Shown: positions 1 through 11,823 of the stretch, in pieces
Layout of the letters: the number at the start of each line of letters is the position of its first letter
Position numbering within the stretch: the stretch's first letter is position 1
Assembly: GCA_027605045.1 (NCBI GenBank)
Contig: JAQFWX010000011.1
Location: forward strand, 248,001 to 312,000
Reading direction: 5' to 3'
DNA length: 64,000 bases
Source: Phallus indusiatus
Taxonomy: Eukaryota; Basidiomycota; Agaricomycetes; Phallales; Phallaceae
Made by a program: the position numbers and the translations under genes
Notes under the pieces: generated by a model
The model's database searches: none
What the model was told of the DNA's origin: nothing
Seen by the model: the letters and a program-made list of their open reading frames with translations, nothing else

Positions 1-851
1 GAACGTTCGTGAGTTGTTTGTGTATTCAGAGGATTTCCCTCATTCACTGTGATATCATTCAGGACTCAAGTAAAGAACGACTGGGACAACGTTGTCAACT
101 TGGTCAAGAAGCTCATTGCCGAGTGTGATGAAAATATCACGACGTACGTTTGCCTAATTTCACGTTTCATCTTGCTCACTCAAATCTGGTCATGAACAAT
201 AGATGGACCAACAGCGTTAATGACCTCACCGAGCAACAGAAGAAGATGACTATGTATGCCTGCCTTGCCGCGTTCGGAGCTTTCATTGCCTTTACTGCGG
301 CTGTTTTTTTACCTGGGGTTGGAATGCTTGTTGCACTCGGCGCTGGCAGTAATTATATTCAACCTCATCCAGAGATGCTTAATTCACAAATCTCCACTAG
401 CTGCCCTTGGCGGTCTTGCTGTTTGGCAGGCTATCGAGGCGTCAAAGGTATGTAGTGAATACCACTATTGACTGTCGCACTAATAATCTAAAAATTACTC
501 TGAAAGATTATCGAGGCGATAAATGAATTGAAAGGCTCCATCTCGAATGCGCAAAACACTAAAGGGAAGCTTGAAGGGCAAGTATATGTCTATAAGGACA
601 CGCACGGTTGCTCATGCCATTCGCTATTTAGTCTCCTTCCTTTCGTGAACACCATTGCTACTAGTCTCTCTCAGGTGTCTCTCATATGGGCCGATATCAC
701 CACGGCTTTGAACACCCTCAATGCCTTCTATAATGTTCTGAATGGACCGACAGGTTCCATCGTTCTCAATAACTTGAGGCCGAGCATCATCAGTAATTGG
801 AAGGCCGTACAAGATGGGGTTGATAAGTATATTCAGGCCGTTTCCACCTAG
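1..851 (+). CDS. Helical protein resembling alpha-pore-forming toxins (5'-truncated)
   Basis: The gene enters from the left edge. Reading frames are consistent with exons at about 1-8, 63-143, 203-348, 401-447, 507-581 and 675-851, ending in TAG at 849-851; all inferred introns are GT-AG. An amphipathic helical stretch with a DWDNVV motif is followed by a hydrophobic segment of about 40 residues rich in Ala, Gly and Phe. A second helical part contains SLIWADITTALNTL and NWKAVQDGVDKY. Long helices flanking a hydrophobic hairpin recall the bacterial Hbl/Nhe/ClyA/Xax fold group of alpha-pore-forming toxins, and such helical-bundle proteins are known in some fungi. This is fold-level resemblance only; no signature motif proves it. 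The N-terminus lies outside the window and no activity can be inferred. Confidence 0.4.
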
Positions 852-2647
852 TATGTGATTCTTACTTGTCATTTCTTGGTAAATGTACTCTATGCAGTGT
901 CCCTGTGTTCCAAATGTACATATAACGTCAATCTGTCTGTAACATGATGTGTTTCTTCAATTACTAGTACGCATTCTTCCGATGAAGATTTCTCAGTGTA
1001 CGAATCCTCGCCTTAGAGAAACGAGAATATTGTGAATATTTTACTAGTCAAATTTGTGCCTATTCGCCGGTATTGAGGCCTTTTGAAGTACCGTTTAGAT
1101 GGGTGTCTGATAGAAAGCATCATACTGTCAATGGTTAGTGAATTTCTCGAAATAATATACGTCCGAACTTCCGAAGTTCATGAATCATAGCCGCCGTTTC
1201 GTGATTCCGGCAGATCTCAGGTACATCAATAAAACGGCACCAAACTTACGCTCGTCTAGTTGATGTGTTATATGGGCCTTACGATGGCTTACGAGTATCT
1301 TATATGGGCTCGCTTGTCCCCTGATGTTCGCGTGAGCCTTGTCAGGCCTTGCAGGTGGGTTTATTTATTATATGTCCCTGCGGCCCTCTGCGATCACGGA
1401 TAACGGATGTGGCGCTCTTACAAACCACCACTTATGGACTCTACCTCATCATTTCGTGTGGCAGAAATTCGCTCATGAGAAACTACAAACATTTCACCAG
1501 GCTAACTATATTCGATCAATTTTTCAATCTACCCACTAGTTTCTCATCATCTTTTTTTAATTTTTGTAAATGCCCGAAAGCCTCACCTAATACTTATTAT
1601 TGCACTGTCAGTATCTTGGTGCAATTGCAAAGCGGTTCAACTTGCTAGATAATTTGAACTTGGAATTTTCATTTGCTGCTTTTTTCACATTATTCTAAAG
1701 GCTCGCAAGGTATTATTGTCTTTGGCCAGTTTAAACTCATTCCCCAGTGTCAGAAAGTATATTTCATCTCAAGTTCCTCAACATCTCTATACCTTCCTTT
1801 CCCATTCCAATGTCGAGTTCGATCATTTGACCTGTCCTCGATCTTGGCGGTGACCGGTGACCTGCGACTCGGATCATATCAATCACGGGGGTCATGGTCT
1901 CACTCGCAGTCAAGCTAAGAGGACTTTAAACGACATAAGCATTGCATAAAATCCATCATATTGGTTCAAGGAAAAATCCGCGTAGATCAATTCTTGGAAA
2001 TACCCACTTAAGCCAAGTTCCCAAGCTGATTTCCAGGAATTTATTTGAAAAAAAAAAACAACCCGCGTCCTGTGTATTACTTATGTCAAGGTAGACACAT
2101 GACGTATTAATAAGACGATTGAAATGGAATCTCAGTACAGTTTTATCAATGAAGACCAAATGAAGCGAAACGAGAGCTTTACACCATTATGTCCGAAGAA
2201 GTACCACTGGGAATCGTTCCACTAAGGACACCATGAACCACAGTGTAGAGTCTGAAAAAGGTGCCATCAATTGCGAGACAAATATGAAAGATAGCACTAG
2301 CACGTTTGTGAAAGAATTCGCTTATGAACCCTTAAAATGACGGTCTGGAAAGGTTGGATTTCAAAAAGACAAATCGAATTTGAATGAGCGCACGTACGAA
2401 TTCATCTTGACTCCTAAGACTAATAAACCGACTAATCACCTCCAAACCAAAGCTGGCACCTTCTGTTCCTTCTCAACACCTTTGAGAAAAATATAACGTA
2501 AAAAAGGCTGAAGCTACTTACGACCAACGGAGTTTGATTCGGACAGCTTGCGACTTGGCTGGTACGAGCTTGGATCTACCCCAGATTTCGCTGAGGATAC
2601 GAGGCGTTCGACCCTATTTGCTTTACAGCGATCCTCGCAATAAAAAG
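852..2647. other. Intergenic, no supported gene
   Basis: About 1.8 kb without a convincing coding region. Open frames here are short, lack recognisable motifs and do not join across plausible splice sites. A poly-A run lies near 2049. The last part should contain the promoter and 5' leader of the amidohydrolase gene. Confidence 0.6.
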
Positions 2648-5155
2648 ATGTCGAAATCGCCTACCCAGAAAGTACCTCAAACCAAAGAAGCCAACAACAT
2701 TCCTTCGTCGCTGGAATCCAGGCATTCTGGCTTTTCCATCGGTGTCATCAGTCTTACTTTGCTTCTCTCATCAGCTGCGTTTTTTATTTCTCGTGCCAAC
2801 TACGATCGTACCTCACTACCAGGCTCTTACGCGATATGTTCCAAAGAACGGAACATTTACACAGTCGATGAAAGTAATCCAAGAGTGGAGTGTTGCGTAG
2901 TCTCAAACGGTCGAATTGCAGACACCGGTTCTTTCCGTATGCCTCTGAAAACAATCTACACGACTTCATGATTTTTGACTCTCTATTGGGTGTAGTGGAG
3001 ATAACTGAACGTTACGGTGTCCAAGACTTCCTCAGTAAAATCACGAGCTCCTTCAGAAACATTAAGCAAGGTTTAGACGTTTATAATCTTAAACAGGGTT
3101 CGATTCTTGTTCCAGGTTTCGCAGGTGCATAACTGTCTGTCGTGTTATGTCTTGGTATTGACTACGTCAGATAAGATCCTCATGGCCACATTCTGGAGTA
3201 CGGCTTCAAGCAACAGCTAAACTTGGAAGGTTCTGCATCGGTTACAGGTTCTTGTCATTCATTACTATTCTTTAATCATTTATCAATCAAATTATTAGAA
3301 ATTAATCGCAGAGTACGATTATTTATTGAGAATAACCCAGATATTAAAAACGACACCGATGCTTGGATTGAAGGTTTCGGATGGAACCAAAACTTATGGT
3401 CTTCGGAGGGACATTTTCCAACAGCGGTGAGCCCTCTCATCGTGCTAGCAAGTTGATCCATCTATAGAGAGATTTGGTTCCATAATAGGCCGAGTTAGAT
3501 GAGGACCCGGTGTTGAATGGACGGCCCATCGTTTTGACTCGAATCGACGGGCATGCAAGCTGGGTTTCTACTAAAGTACTAAAGGTGATGATTGTATCTG
3601 TATTTCTAAAAATGGTTCTAACGGTTACTAGTATATGGGAAATCTCCCGGAGACTGTCGAAGGAGGAAATATAGTTCGGGATGAAGACGGCAACCCAACA
3701 GGTTTTGTTCACTATTCATTATTGATAGTTTTGTTCAGAATTTCACGATTTCCTTAGGAATATTTGTTGATAATGCCCGAAAACTTATTCCATCTCCTGC
3801 ATGGTCGACTAGCACCATGAAACGTTATTTCGAAACAGCAATGAAAGACGCTGTTGCTCATGGTCTAACTTCAATTCATGATGCTGGTACCAGTCCTGAA
3901 CAAATCCTTTTTTTCAAAGAGTAATGTCTTAGAATTCACCCTGCGATCGAGTCTCGTTAACGCTCTTCTTTGTATAGTATGGCCGGCGAAAACATCATCC
4001 CAATTCGCTTGTATGTCATGGGCCGTATCCCGAGCGACGAGTATTGGGGAGATAAAATCCCCCGACTGGAGAACTACGGGAATGGACGACTGACTGTCAG
4101 GAGTGTCAAACTTGTCTCAGACGGCGCTCTTGGTTCTTGGGGAGCTGCGATGATTGAGCCGTACTCGGATAACCCTAATGAAAAGGGTCTTCTCCTTACT
4201 GCTCCCGAGGTACTTTCTGCCCAAATACACCAGTTTTTCAAAGACGGGTGGCAAGTCGTACGTATTTTACCTGGCGTATTTAAACTATCGTTGAATACGA
4301 TGCGATTAGAATATCCACTGCATTGGCGATCAGGCTAATGCGAATGCTTTGGATATCTTTGAGGACGTTCTTCGAACCTACAATGCCAGTGTTGTGCGTC
4401 CCAGGATTGAGCATGCACAGGTACGAATTGAATGTTAAAATATATTAGCACAATTTAAGCAATATTTTCACAGATTTTGCGGCCATCTGATCTAGACAGG
4501 CTAGGAAACCTAGGCGGTGAGATCTACCCTAATTGTCTTCCACGTGTATTGACTTTTTCACAAGTTATACCCAGCGTTCAACCCACACATGCCACCAGTG
4601 ATATGTCCTTTGCCGAGCTTAGAATTGGTTCTGAACGTATGAAAGGTGCATATGCATACCAGACTTTACTCCAGTCAGTAGTACATTCTCAATCAAAATC
4701 AAACAATGCCCAAGCTCTTTCTTTCTTCTTTTGCGCAGAAAATCGTGGGCAAACATTCTACCCATTGGGTCCGACTTTCCGATCGAAAGTATTGACCCTT
4801 TGAAGGGATTCTATGCTGCCGTGACAAGGCTAGCCCCTGACGGTTCTTCGCCACATGGTTCAAAGGGATGGTAAATATGAATCCTATTGTTGATATATAC
4901 GCCACTTATCATTAAACGTTATACAAGGTACCCTGAAGAAAAGCTTACCCGGATGCAAGCGTTGAAGGGGATGACATACGACTCCGCATATGCGGCATTC
5001 AGTGAAAATGAGTTTGGCTCGATTAGAAAGGGATTACATGCAGATTTGATCGTCCTGGATACAGATATTATGACGGTCCCAGAAAATCAGATTCTTAATG
5101 CAAGGGTGACGAGCACGATAGTTGACGGTGCCTTAGTTTACGGCGAACTCGCATA
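2648..5155 (+). CDS. YtcJ-type metal-dependent amidohydrolase, membrane-anchored
   Basis: Member of the amidohydrolase superfamily (amidohydrolase_3/YtcJ group), which hydrolyses amide or ester bonds with metal in a TIM barrel; the natural substrate is unknown. About residues 25-45 form one hydrophobic segment (GVISLTLLLSSAAFF), so the enzyme is probably a type II membrane protein. In order I see VPGFA followed after an intron by DPHGHILEYG (metal-binding HxH), WIEGFGWNQNLW, a GHASW block, HGLTSIHDAG, KLVSDGALGSWGA, then HCIGDQANA, RPRIEHAQ and IPSVQPTHATSDM, then ILPIGSDFPIES and a beta-sandwich end (LHADLIVLD). These are the family blocks in the right order, so the gene looks intact. It has roughly ten introns. 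The ATG at 2648 is chosen because frame upstream offers only non-ATG codons. Confidence 0.85.
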
Positions 5156-5380
5156 ATATTACACGGATGGTACTACATCGTTGTTTTTTTTTGGATATAA
5201 AACGGTCTGATTCATGTTAATAATGCATTCGATCAACGTCTCCGATGACCATTATATAGTAAATCAAACTAAACAAGTGGATAGATCCATATTAACGGTA
5301 TGAGGAACCCGCTTTTCGCCTCCTTTTACGTAGATAAAACGAATGACTCAAATACCCAAATACCCAATTAAGTCAGGGAT

Positions 5381-6587
5381 TTAAGCTTTTTTGCCTCGCT
5401 TGGATTTGCGAGAAGTCGCGGCACCATCTTCACCACCGCTAGAGGGAGATTTTTCGTCGCCACTGCTTAATGCACCTTCAGCCTTTTTGCCTCCACGACG
5501 TGCAGTGGATTTAAGATGATGTTCCGGGATCCATTCCTCTTGATATGTTACGCCGCTGCTAGTGGTCACGGTGGTAGCTGACGGAGCACTAATATTTTCT
5601 TTGACAACACGTTTCTTTTTAGGTTTCACGAGAGTTGGAACGAAGGAAAGGACCGCGAAATATCCTCCGGCTGCCAAAACACCACCGGTGATAAGGTATG
5701 TGATAATCCTGCAGATCCAAATAATATAATAAGACAACACGATTACCTTACGAGGCAAATCGATTTCCTTACATTTTAATATCAAAGAATGACGCTTCAG
5801 GTTCAACGACCGTGATTTTACCTTCGTATGCTGTTGCGCGTTCAAAAGTTGTACCCTATGAGGAAAGGGTGACGTTGAAGTGTATCCCTGAGTGTAGTTG
5901 AACAAGAATGCTCACGTCTAAACTGCGATCAACCCAAATGTGAAGGTCGTAATCACCAGGCTGTAGTTGTATGGGTAAACATCGCGAAACAGACAATAGA
6001 TCAAGGGTTCAAACCTTCAATCTATATAAACGTTACTTAAAAGCTTGTTAAAACGATGAAAATTGAGTCCTACTCGCTATGGAATGCATAAGGAATGCTA
6101 AACTTGGTGCCGGCTACGGAAAGAACGGGAGTAGGCATAGTAGTGAGCTGAATAAAGATGCAACTAAGTTTAATATGGACAGCTAAAGTCGTGCGCGTAC
6201 ATTCTTAACTAAGGCTTGCGTTTGAGGATGATGGAGCGACCCAGACACGGATTTGAGCGTGGCATTGACTTCAGACTTGTTGTCTATGATGAGATACAAG
6301 TTGTTGGTCTGACCATTAACAACATCTGCAAAACAAAATGAGTTCGAATATAAAACGTAAACTCATATAGCAAAACTTGCGATGGAACGGGTTAGTATCC
6401 GGAAAGTGAGCAGTTATAATAAGCTCGGAAGATTCGATGTCAATGTCGTCTTCGTCGCGGACCACGTCAGCTAAACATAAACAGCGTTTTGCATTATTAT
6501 CTGTTATTCAAAACTGTCTTTGAAAATCTCACCACCAAGAACAGCAGATAATAAACCAAGCACAAGACCGACGCTGACGAGCCGCAT
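5381..6587 (-). CDS. Translocon-associated protein alpha subunit homologue (TRAP-alpha/SSR1)
   Basis: Predicted ER membrane protein of the translocon-associated (TRAP/SSR) alpha family, which in animals sits beside Sec61 and helps insert some secretory proteins. The protein starts with a signal peptide (MRLVSVGLVLGLLSAVLGG) and then an acidic stretch (DVVRDEDDIDIES). A lumenal domain follows with NGQTNNLYLIIDNKSEVN, TPVLSVAGTKFSIPYAFH and ITVVEPEASFFDIKM. One membrane span (LITGGVLAAGGYFAVLSF) precedes a basic cytosolic tail carrying QEEWIPEHHLKS and ending in SKRGKKA. Order and motifs fit the family along the whole length. Several short introns interrupt it. It shares a 153-bp upstream region with the VPS71 gene on the other strand. 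The functional role in fungi is inferred from animal homologues. Confidence 0.8.
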
Positions 6588-6740
6588 AGTTTTAGAACGT
6601 TTCAATAGCTAATAAGTACGTGCGCCAGCACAGAAGGAATTTGTCACTTTCAAACTCCGTCAGCAATCGACTTGTACATCATCATCATCAATCTACCACT
6701 CCGTTTGCTGTTGGGAAAAAATATTAATATTAGACAATAA
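6588..6740. promoter_or_regulatory. Divergent promoter, TRAP-alpha / VPS71
   Basis: Only 153 bp separate the two start codons, so the basal promoters of both genes must lie here or overlap the 5' ends. An AT-rich stretch lies near 6716-6740. No named factor site was recognised. Confidence 0.5.
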
Positions 6741-7412
6741 ATGCCTCCTCGAAAGAAACAACGTCAGTACTCGTTAGTTTTTCCCGATTTTGGACATAAT
6801 TAATTCTAAATATGTATGTTTTCACAGCTGAAAGGCAGTTGCAAACTCAAACATTATCTGCCGAGCTGATTTCTAAACGAACAAAACGACATCTTGACGA
6901 GCTTGAAGTGAGCAAACATTGATTGGGGACTCGTGATGTAGTTTTATTGATATATGTTATAGAGATCAAATTATGCCGAACCTGGAATAACAGGAGAAGA
7001 CGACACTGGTGAGCTTGGTGTGGCAAAAGGACGTGCTCGGGACATCATCTCGGATCGCAGACCAGGCCCAGGTGTAAGCGGCAAACGCAAATCCACGTTG
7101 AACGTTAGGGGAGCTCTATTATATAAAAAAAATCTGCGACAGCTGATTGAAGAATCGGTAAATAAAAATTGGGAGAATTTTATCGGCTATATTGATGATC
7201 CTTTTCCTTGCCAGGGCATTTCTGCACTCCCTGCAGGAACACCATCTTATCTCACAGCTGTCGCACCCCCAACCAAACTTCCTCCAAGAGTGCTATGTTC
7301 CGTTTGTGGTTATTGGGGGAAGTATAGGTGTCAAAAATGTGCTATGGCATACTGCGATCTATCCTGTCAGGCGACGCATATCGAAACTCGGTGCGAGAAG
7401 AGAGTTATTTGA
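6741..7412 (+). CDS. VPS71: SWR1 complex zinc-finger HIT subunit (VPS71/ZNHIT1)
   Basis: Subunit of the SWR1/SRCAP remodeller that exchanges H2A for H2A.Z in nucleosomes. Exon 1 is very short (MPPRKKQ) and is followed by a helical basic N-terminal region (ELISKRTKRHLDELE). The middle contains GKRKSTLNVRGALLYKK, typical of the family. The C-terminus is a complete HIT zinc finger: CSVCGYWGKYRCQKC, then MAYCDLSC and ATHIETRC, giving the eight zinc ligands. The linker just before it (PSYLTAVAPPTKLPPR) is also a family hallmark. The stop lies 216 bp from the convergent SWD2 stop. I read three or so introns; the stretch near 7159-7200 could hold an extra small intron or an in-frame coding insertion. 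Confidence 0.88.
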
Positions 7413-7627
7413 TGGCTAGTGATTTCCAGCATCCCCATATTTCTTTCGATGGGTATACGAATACCCCACAACCCACTCAGGACATTCGAATACGCGAAAC
7501 GAACAACATCAGGGTACAGCCTTCTTTTTCCCGTCTGTTTTACTTTCTTCGGCATCATTAGATTGATCTGGAAGCCAGAAAGCCTAAGAAGAGACGGATA
7601 ATCAGAAAAAGAATCACTCGAGCACGA

Positions 7628-8974
7628 CTAAAATACCATTTCTGCTCCAGCGGACGCCAGCATAGCCCACCGAGGGTTGAACTGTACGCAACGGCTCGGG
7701 CCGGGGTGACCCTCCAAAACGTGGGCTGGTTGTATCACTATAGGATCTTGTCCTTTCTTAATTGACTTGGCCTCTCCGTTCTCTGTCATGAACCCAACAC
7801 AATCCCAGACGAGTATTTTACCATCCTGGCTACCTCCCACTATAAATTTGGAATCTGGAGTCCAACTGACTTCATTCCCACTTATTCCTTTTGACGGCTG
7901 CGGATTTGTTTCTCGTCCAATCTTTCCGCGCTCTAATCCTACATGACCAACTAATTTTGCTATCAGAACTCCTTCGAAAGAGTCGATAATGTAATGTGCA
8001 TTTGTTGATGTTCCTACTAAAATAAATTTCCCGTTTGAGCTGAAAGAAAGCGTAGTCATAAATGGTATGCGGGGTGGGAATGTTACTTTTGCAAGTGTAG
8101 GATCATCTAAATGAATTGTAAGGAATGGATCCTTATCAAAGTTTGCCATATCATATAGGAGTATGCGGCAGAAGTAGTTTAAGCCGATCGCAAAAACAAC
8201 TCCCGAATTATCATATGCCACAAGGGGGGTTGAAGGTGAAGGCAGGTTCAAAAGACCCTGTCACTCGTGTAAGGTTCAATCACGCTAAACAAAATGCCGA
8301 TGTACCATACCCTGCATTGAGGTGTGCGGAGATCCCATAATCGAACTGTTCCGTCTTGTGAACCAGACATGAACCCGTCATCGACGGGGGAAACTTCCAG
8401 CGAGACAACTCTAGGAACATTCAATCTTAACAAAAAAATGCGTCCTCGGAGAAAAAGGAGGCTAACCTCTTCTTGTGGCCTTTGAAATACTGGAGATATT
8501 TGTTATCATGCAAAGAATGATACCGGATTGTATCGTCTTCCTTTGTGGATGCGTAGACTATCGTTGTGCTTTTATGTGTAAACCTGGGAATATCGACACC
8601 ATATTTCTTTGAATGAAGTGTCTTAACGGGCCTTGTGATGTTCGCAGATCAACGACTGTGCTCGAGGAAGAAACCAGAGAGTTACTGACTTGCCAGATTT
8701 ACAATTGTACAAACGGAACGTCTCGTCTTCACCAGCGGTGATAAGGGTTTCGCCACGGTCATCAAATGCAATTGACGTGATATGCCTCGGTGGTGCTGTG
8801 GGCCGCATCTGTGAACCAGTTGCCGGAGCTGGGTCGACGGCGTTTTTGTAAATTTTGGCTGGTTTGAACTTGCCCTTTTGTTTTGTTTTTGATTAGAACA
8901 ACGCCAGAACTAAACTTCTAAAATGCGTGCCATACCATTATCTCCGATGTCAGAGCTATTGATTGTCCCGGCAT
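7628..8974 (-). CDS. SWD2: WD40 protein SWD2/WDR82 (COMPASS and cleavage/polyadenylation factor)
   Basis: Seven-bladed WD40 protein shared by the Set1/COMPASS H3K4 methyltransferase and the mRNA 3'-end processing machinery. The N-terminus reads [13 protein letters not shown], then an intron, then [12 protein letters not shown]. Blade motifs follow: [36 protein letters not shown], a [12 protein letters not shown] block, [17 protein letters not shown] and [12 protein letters not shown], and later [19 protein letters not shown] and [17 protein letters not shown]. The C-terminal blade is short ([10 protein letters not shown]), as usual for the family. The upstream ATG at 8974 keeps frame across the first intron, whereas later ATGs would drop conserved sequence. 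It converges on VPS71, another chromatin gene. Confidence 0.88.
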
Positions 8975-10386
8975 TACATTATTGGTGGTGGTGTTGTTGG
9001 GCATTTTGGTGTCAGGCATTCGTGAAAGGACTACCGTGACTAATTCGGCTCGGAAGTACTTTGCGATTGCTTTGTCCTCGGAAGCGCCGACCTTGCCGTT
9101 ACGTAATACGGCTTTTGTTTTCTCTTCTCTGCGCCGTCCCTTCCACGATATCCATCACGATGATCTTTTATGACTGACTTTGGCTACTTTCTGAAAAGCA
9201 AGCAAAAAACCGAGCGCGATCTGTTATGCCATGCTAAATGTGATTTCACCATACTCTATCGCTCTAACTCTGTCAGATTAGACGTGAGATGTGATGATTA
9301 TTACCTTGGGCTCCATGATCATCTCAGAATGATTCTACTAGCTCCAAGATCTATCGTCTACGCGTTCAGGGCGTAGCCAATGAGTTTTCTTGCGATTGTT
9401 GGTCATCTGCTCCTTTGATATATTTAGGACAGTCACGATGTATGACTGATCAAAATTTGCAATCATCAAGCTTCCGACATCACGCTGCTATGTATGCCTT
9501 TCGTCAAGGTATTCAATTTGTATTCCGTGGTTCCTTTTTGCCATATTGCCTGACAACTTTTTGATTGATTATTAGTTTGAATATCATTGTCAATACATTT
9601 TGATTCATCATTAATTAAGGAATCCATAAAAAAAGGAAAGAAAATAACACAAAATAAATTTTCGATTTGCCAATCCAGTGAGTTAGCTGTTTTTGTAAAC
9701 AGTCTGATACGTTAAGATACGCCAGTTCCTGCTCTGGCTTACAATTGGCATGGTCATATAAACCATCCCAGGCATACACGCTTAATGTCGCTCACACCAA
9801 AAGGTAGTGGATATCTAGATTTCTTTCATATCGAGCCGGCCCTCAACATCTGTCTAAACTCTGCCCTGTAGAAGTCTGTAGAAGCGGGCTCTCGGGCTCC
9901 CAAAGCCGTCGCAAGCCAGTAAGCCCTGAGCTTCACCCTATCGGCTTCTATTCCAACAAAAGTCATTTAAGGCACTGGTGAACAAAAATTCCAACGTGGT
10001 AGCTTGATCCGGTGAGAATGTACTAAATGTAACCCGAATTGTCTCTTAACGCTGACACCCAGTGTCTTTTCCACCATCGGCCGCTCGCCTAGACAAAAAT
10101 AAGTAAATAAATAACTGGTTTCAGATAGAAACCGACCAGATTGGAATAGGAATATGGCTGTACGTCAGGTTTAATGCGATGCGGCGTTACGACTTCATGT
10201 CATTTTCATGAAATCTCGTACCTGAAGGCATGATTCATTGAAGATCTAACTCTCTTTTTAGATATCAGATTTTTTACCCCTCAGAGTTACCGAATTCTGA
10301 AAATATAGAAATATAGACTGGTATGATCAGGGCATATAAATTCCAGCCTCAATTGATTACTTCAAACGTCTCCTCCTTTCCCCTTG
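8975..10386. other. Intergenic, no supported gene
   Basis: About 1.4 kb between two outward-pointing genes (SWD2 leftwards, hydrolase rightwards). It should contain both promoters. Small open frames at 8982-9376 show no motif, no splice pattern and no similarity I recognise. AT-rich sequence dominates 9560-9670. Confidence 0.55.
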
Positions 10387-11823
10387 ATGTCTACAACATT
10401 CCTTGTTGAAAGATTTATTATCCCCGTTCGCGAAACAAACAACCGACCAAGTGTTTTCGTCGCGGTAAAGAAATATACACCTCGCCTGCTGTCTCATCTC
10501 AGTGCACATCACTCCACACAAAGCGACGTCTCTCTCTTGCTTACTCATGGAGTAACTTTCCGTAAACCATTCTCCCGATAATCCTTGCCCTCGTTATTCA
10601 TCCTTATTTCACAGACAAGGAGCTCTGGGAGCCCACTCTCGCAGGACTCTTCGACCACCAACATCAACAGTCTGGTAGTTCTTTTCGTATTCGCGAAGCT
10701 TGGGCAATCGATTGTCCGAATCACGGAGAGAGCTCACACCTCAACGATCGATTAATTAGTTCAGGTGTCCTGCTAAGTGAATAATATTTCCCTTCCTTTT
10801 TCTCAGCACAGCCTCCTGATGAAAACCCTATACTAAGATTATAGGGATTATGCTCGAGCGGTCTTAGCTTTTCTAGAAAGTGGCTTACTCGACGTACGAC
10901 ACTCCAGAATTGTTGCCATGGGCCATTCCGCCGGAACAGCACCGCTGTGAGTCTGGTTTTCATTTTTAATAAATAACAAATTTCAACAAGCTAGCTCATT
11001 GGTGGTTATATGCTATAAAGAATATGGGCTGCCAGTCAGTGGTACCAAGCATTCCAGCGGTCGCCGTTTTCCGCCTTAATTTTGCTCGAACCCCCTATCA
11101 TATCAGCCCACTTAGATGCCAAGTATAATCATTTTAATAGTAGGTTGGCGGCGAGAGCTCAGCGAAGACGAGATACATGGTCGTCTAAAGAAGAAGCGAA
11201 TATGTGGGTTGCAAAACAACAGCAAAAATGGGACCCTCATTGTGCCGCCCTTTTCAAAGTTAGTCATCTCATTTTTTTTTCATTTTCCTTGTCGCTGAGC
11301 TTTATTTTTTTGGTTGTCTTTGTTAGCAATTCGGATTGCAACATAACAGCAACCGATCGGTTTCGTTAAGTTGTAACGGTGCCCAAGAAGCGGCCTGTTA
11401 TGACGCCCCGGCGCAAGACGAAGTTCTCAATGTACTGAAACTGGTCTGCGCTCAGATACCAGTTCACACCATTTTCTCACAATTCTTGGATCTCTCTCCG
11501 TAAGCTCTTTAATTCCCCTCACATCTCAGTATTTCTCTCTCTGATTTTTTTTTAAAAAAAGGAATAACGAAATAAGAGAGAACATAGTAGACAAGTCTCA
11601 AGGTCGAATTATGGCTTCTGTCACTTGGATGCCAGCTGTTGGACACTTTGTACGTCCGCATATACCCGCTCATTTAAAAAAGAAATTAACTCAAATACGT
11701 TATTTATAGGCACCAATTGAGAATCCAAGAATTACTTCGCATGCCGTGGCACATTGCTTGACGTCAATAGCCAGGGGTTCTCCTTCACCATCTCCATTTT
11801 TCCCAAATCCCGCTCGGTTATAA
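10387..11823 (+). CDS. Alpha/beta hydrolase fold protein
   Basis: Predicted alpha/beta-hydrolase-1 family enzyme; substrate unknown, probably a small ester or lipid. The N-terminus (MSTTFLVERFIIPVRE) leads into a Pro-less strand region and the oxyanion-type HGVTFHKELWEP block, joined across an intron at about 10562. Next come AWAIDCPNHGESS and the nucleophile elbow MGHSAGTAPL (Ser of GHSAG, near 10920). Then follow ALILLEPPIIS, YNHFNSRLAARAQRRRDTW, and near the end WMPAVGHFAPIENP, which supplies the likely catalytic His. The stop is TAA at 11821-11823. All parts are present in frame with short introns, so the gene looks functional. ATG at 10387 is the first in frame. Homologues with the same SRLAARAQRRRD block are common in mushrooms and are mostly uncharacterised. 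Confidence 0.82.

Noticed and set aside
3095..3120. GGGTTCGATTCTTG resembling a tRNA T-loop
   Set aside because: It lies in the coding sequence of the amidohydrolase and no matching acceptor or anticodon stems are found around it.
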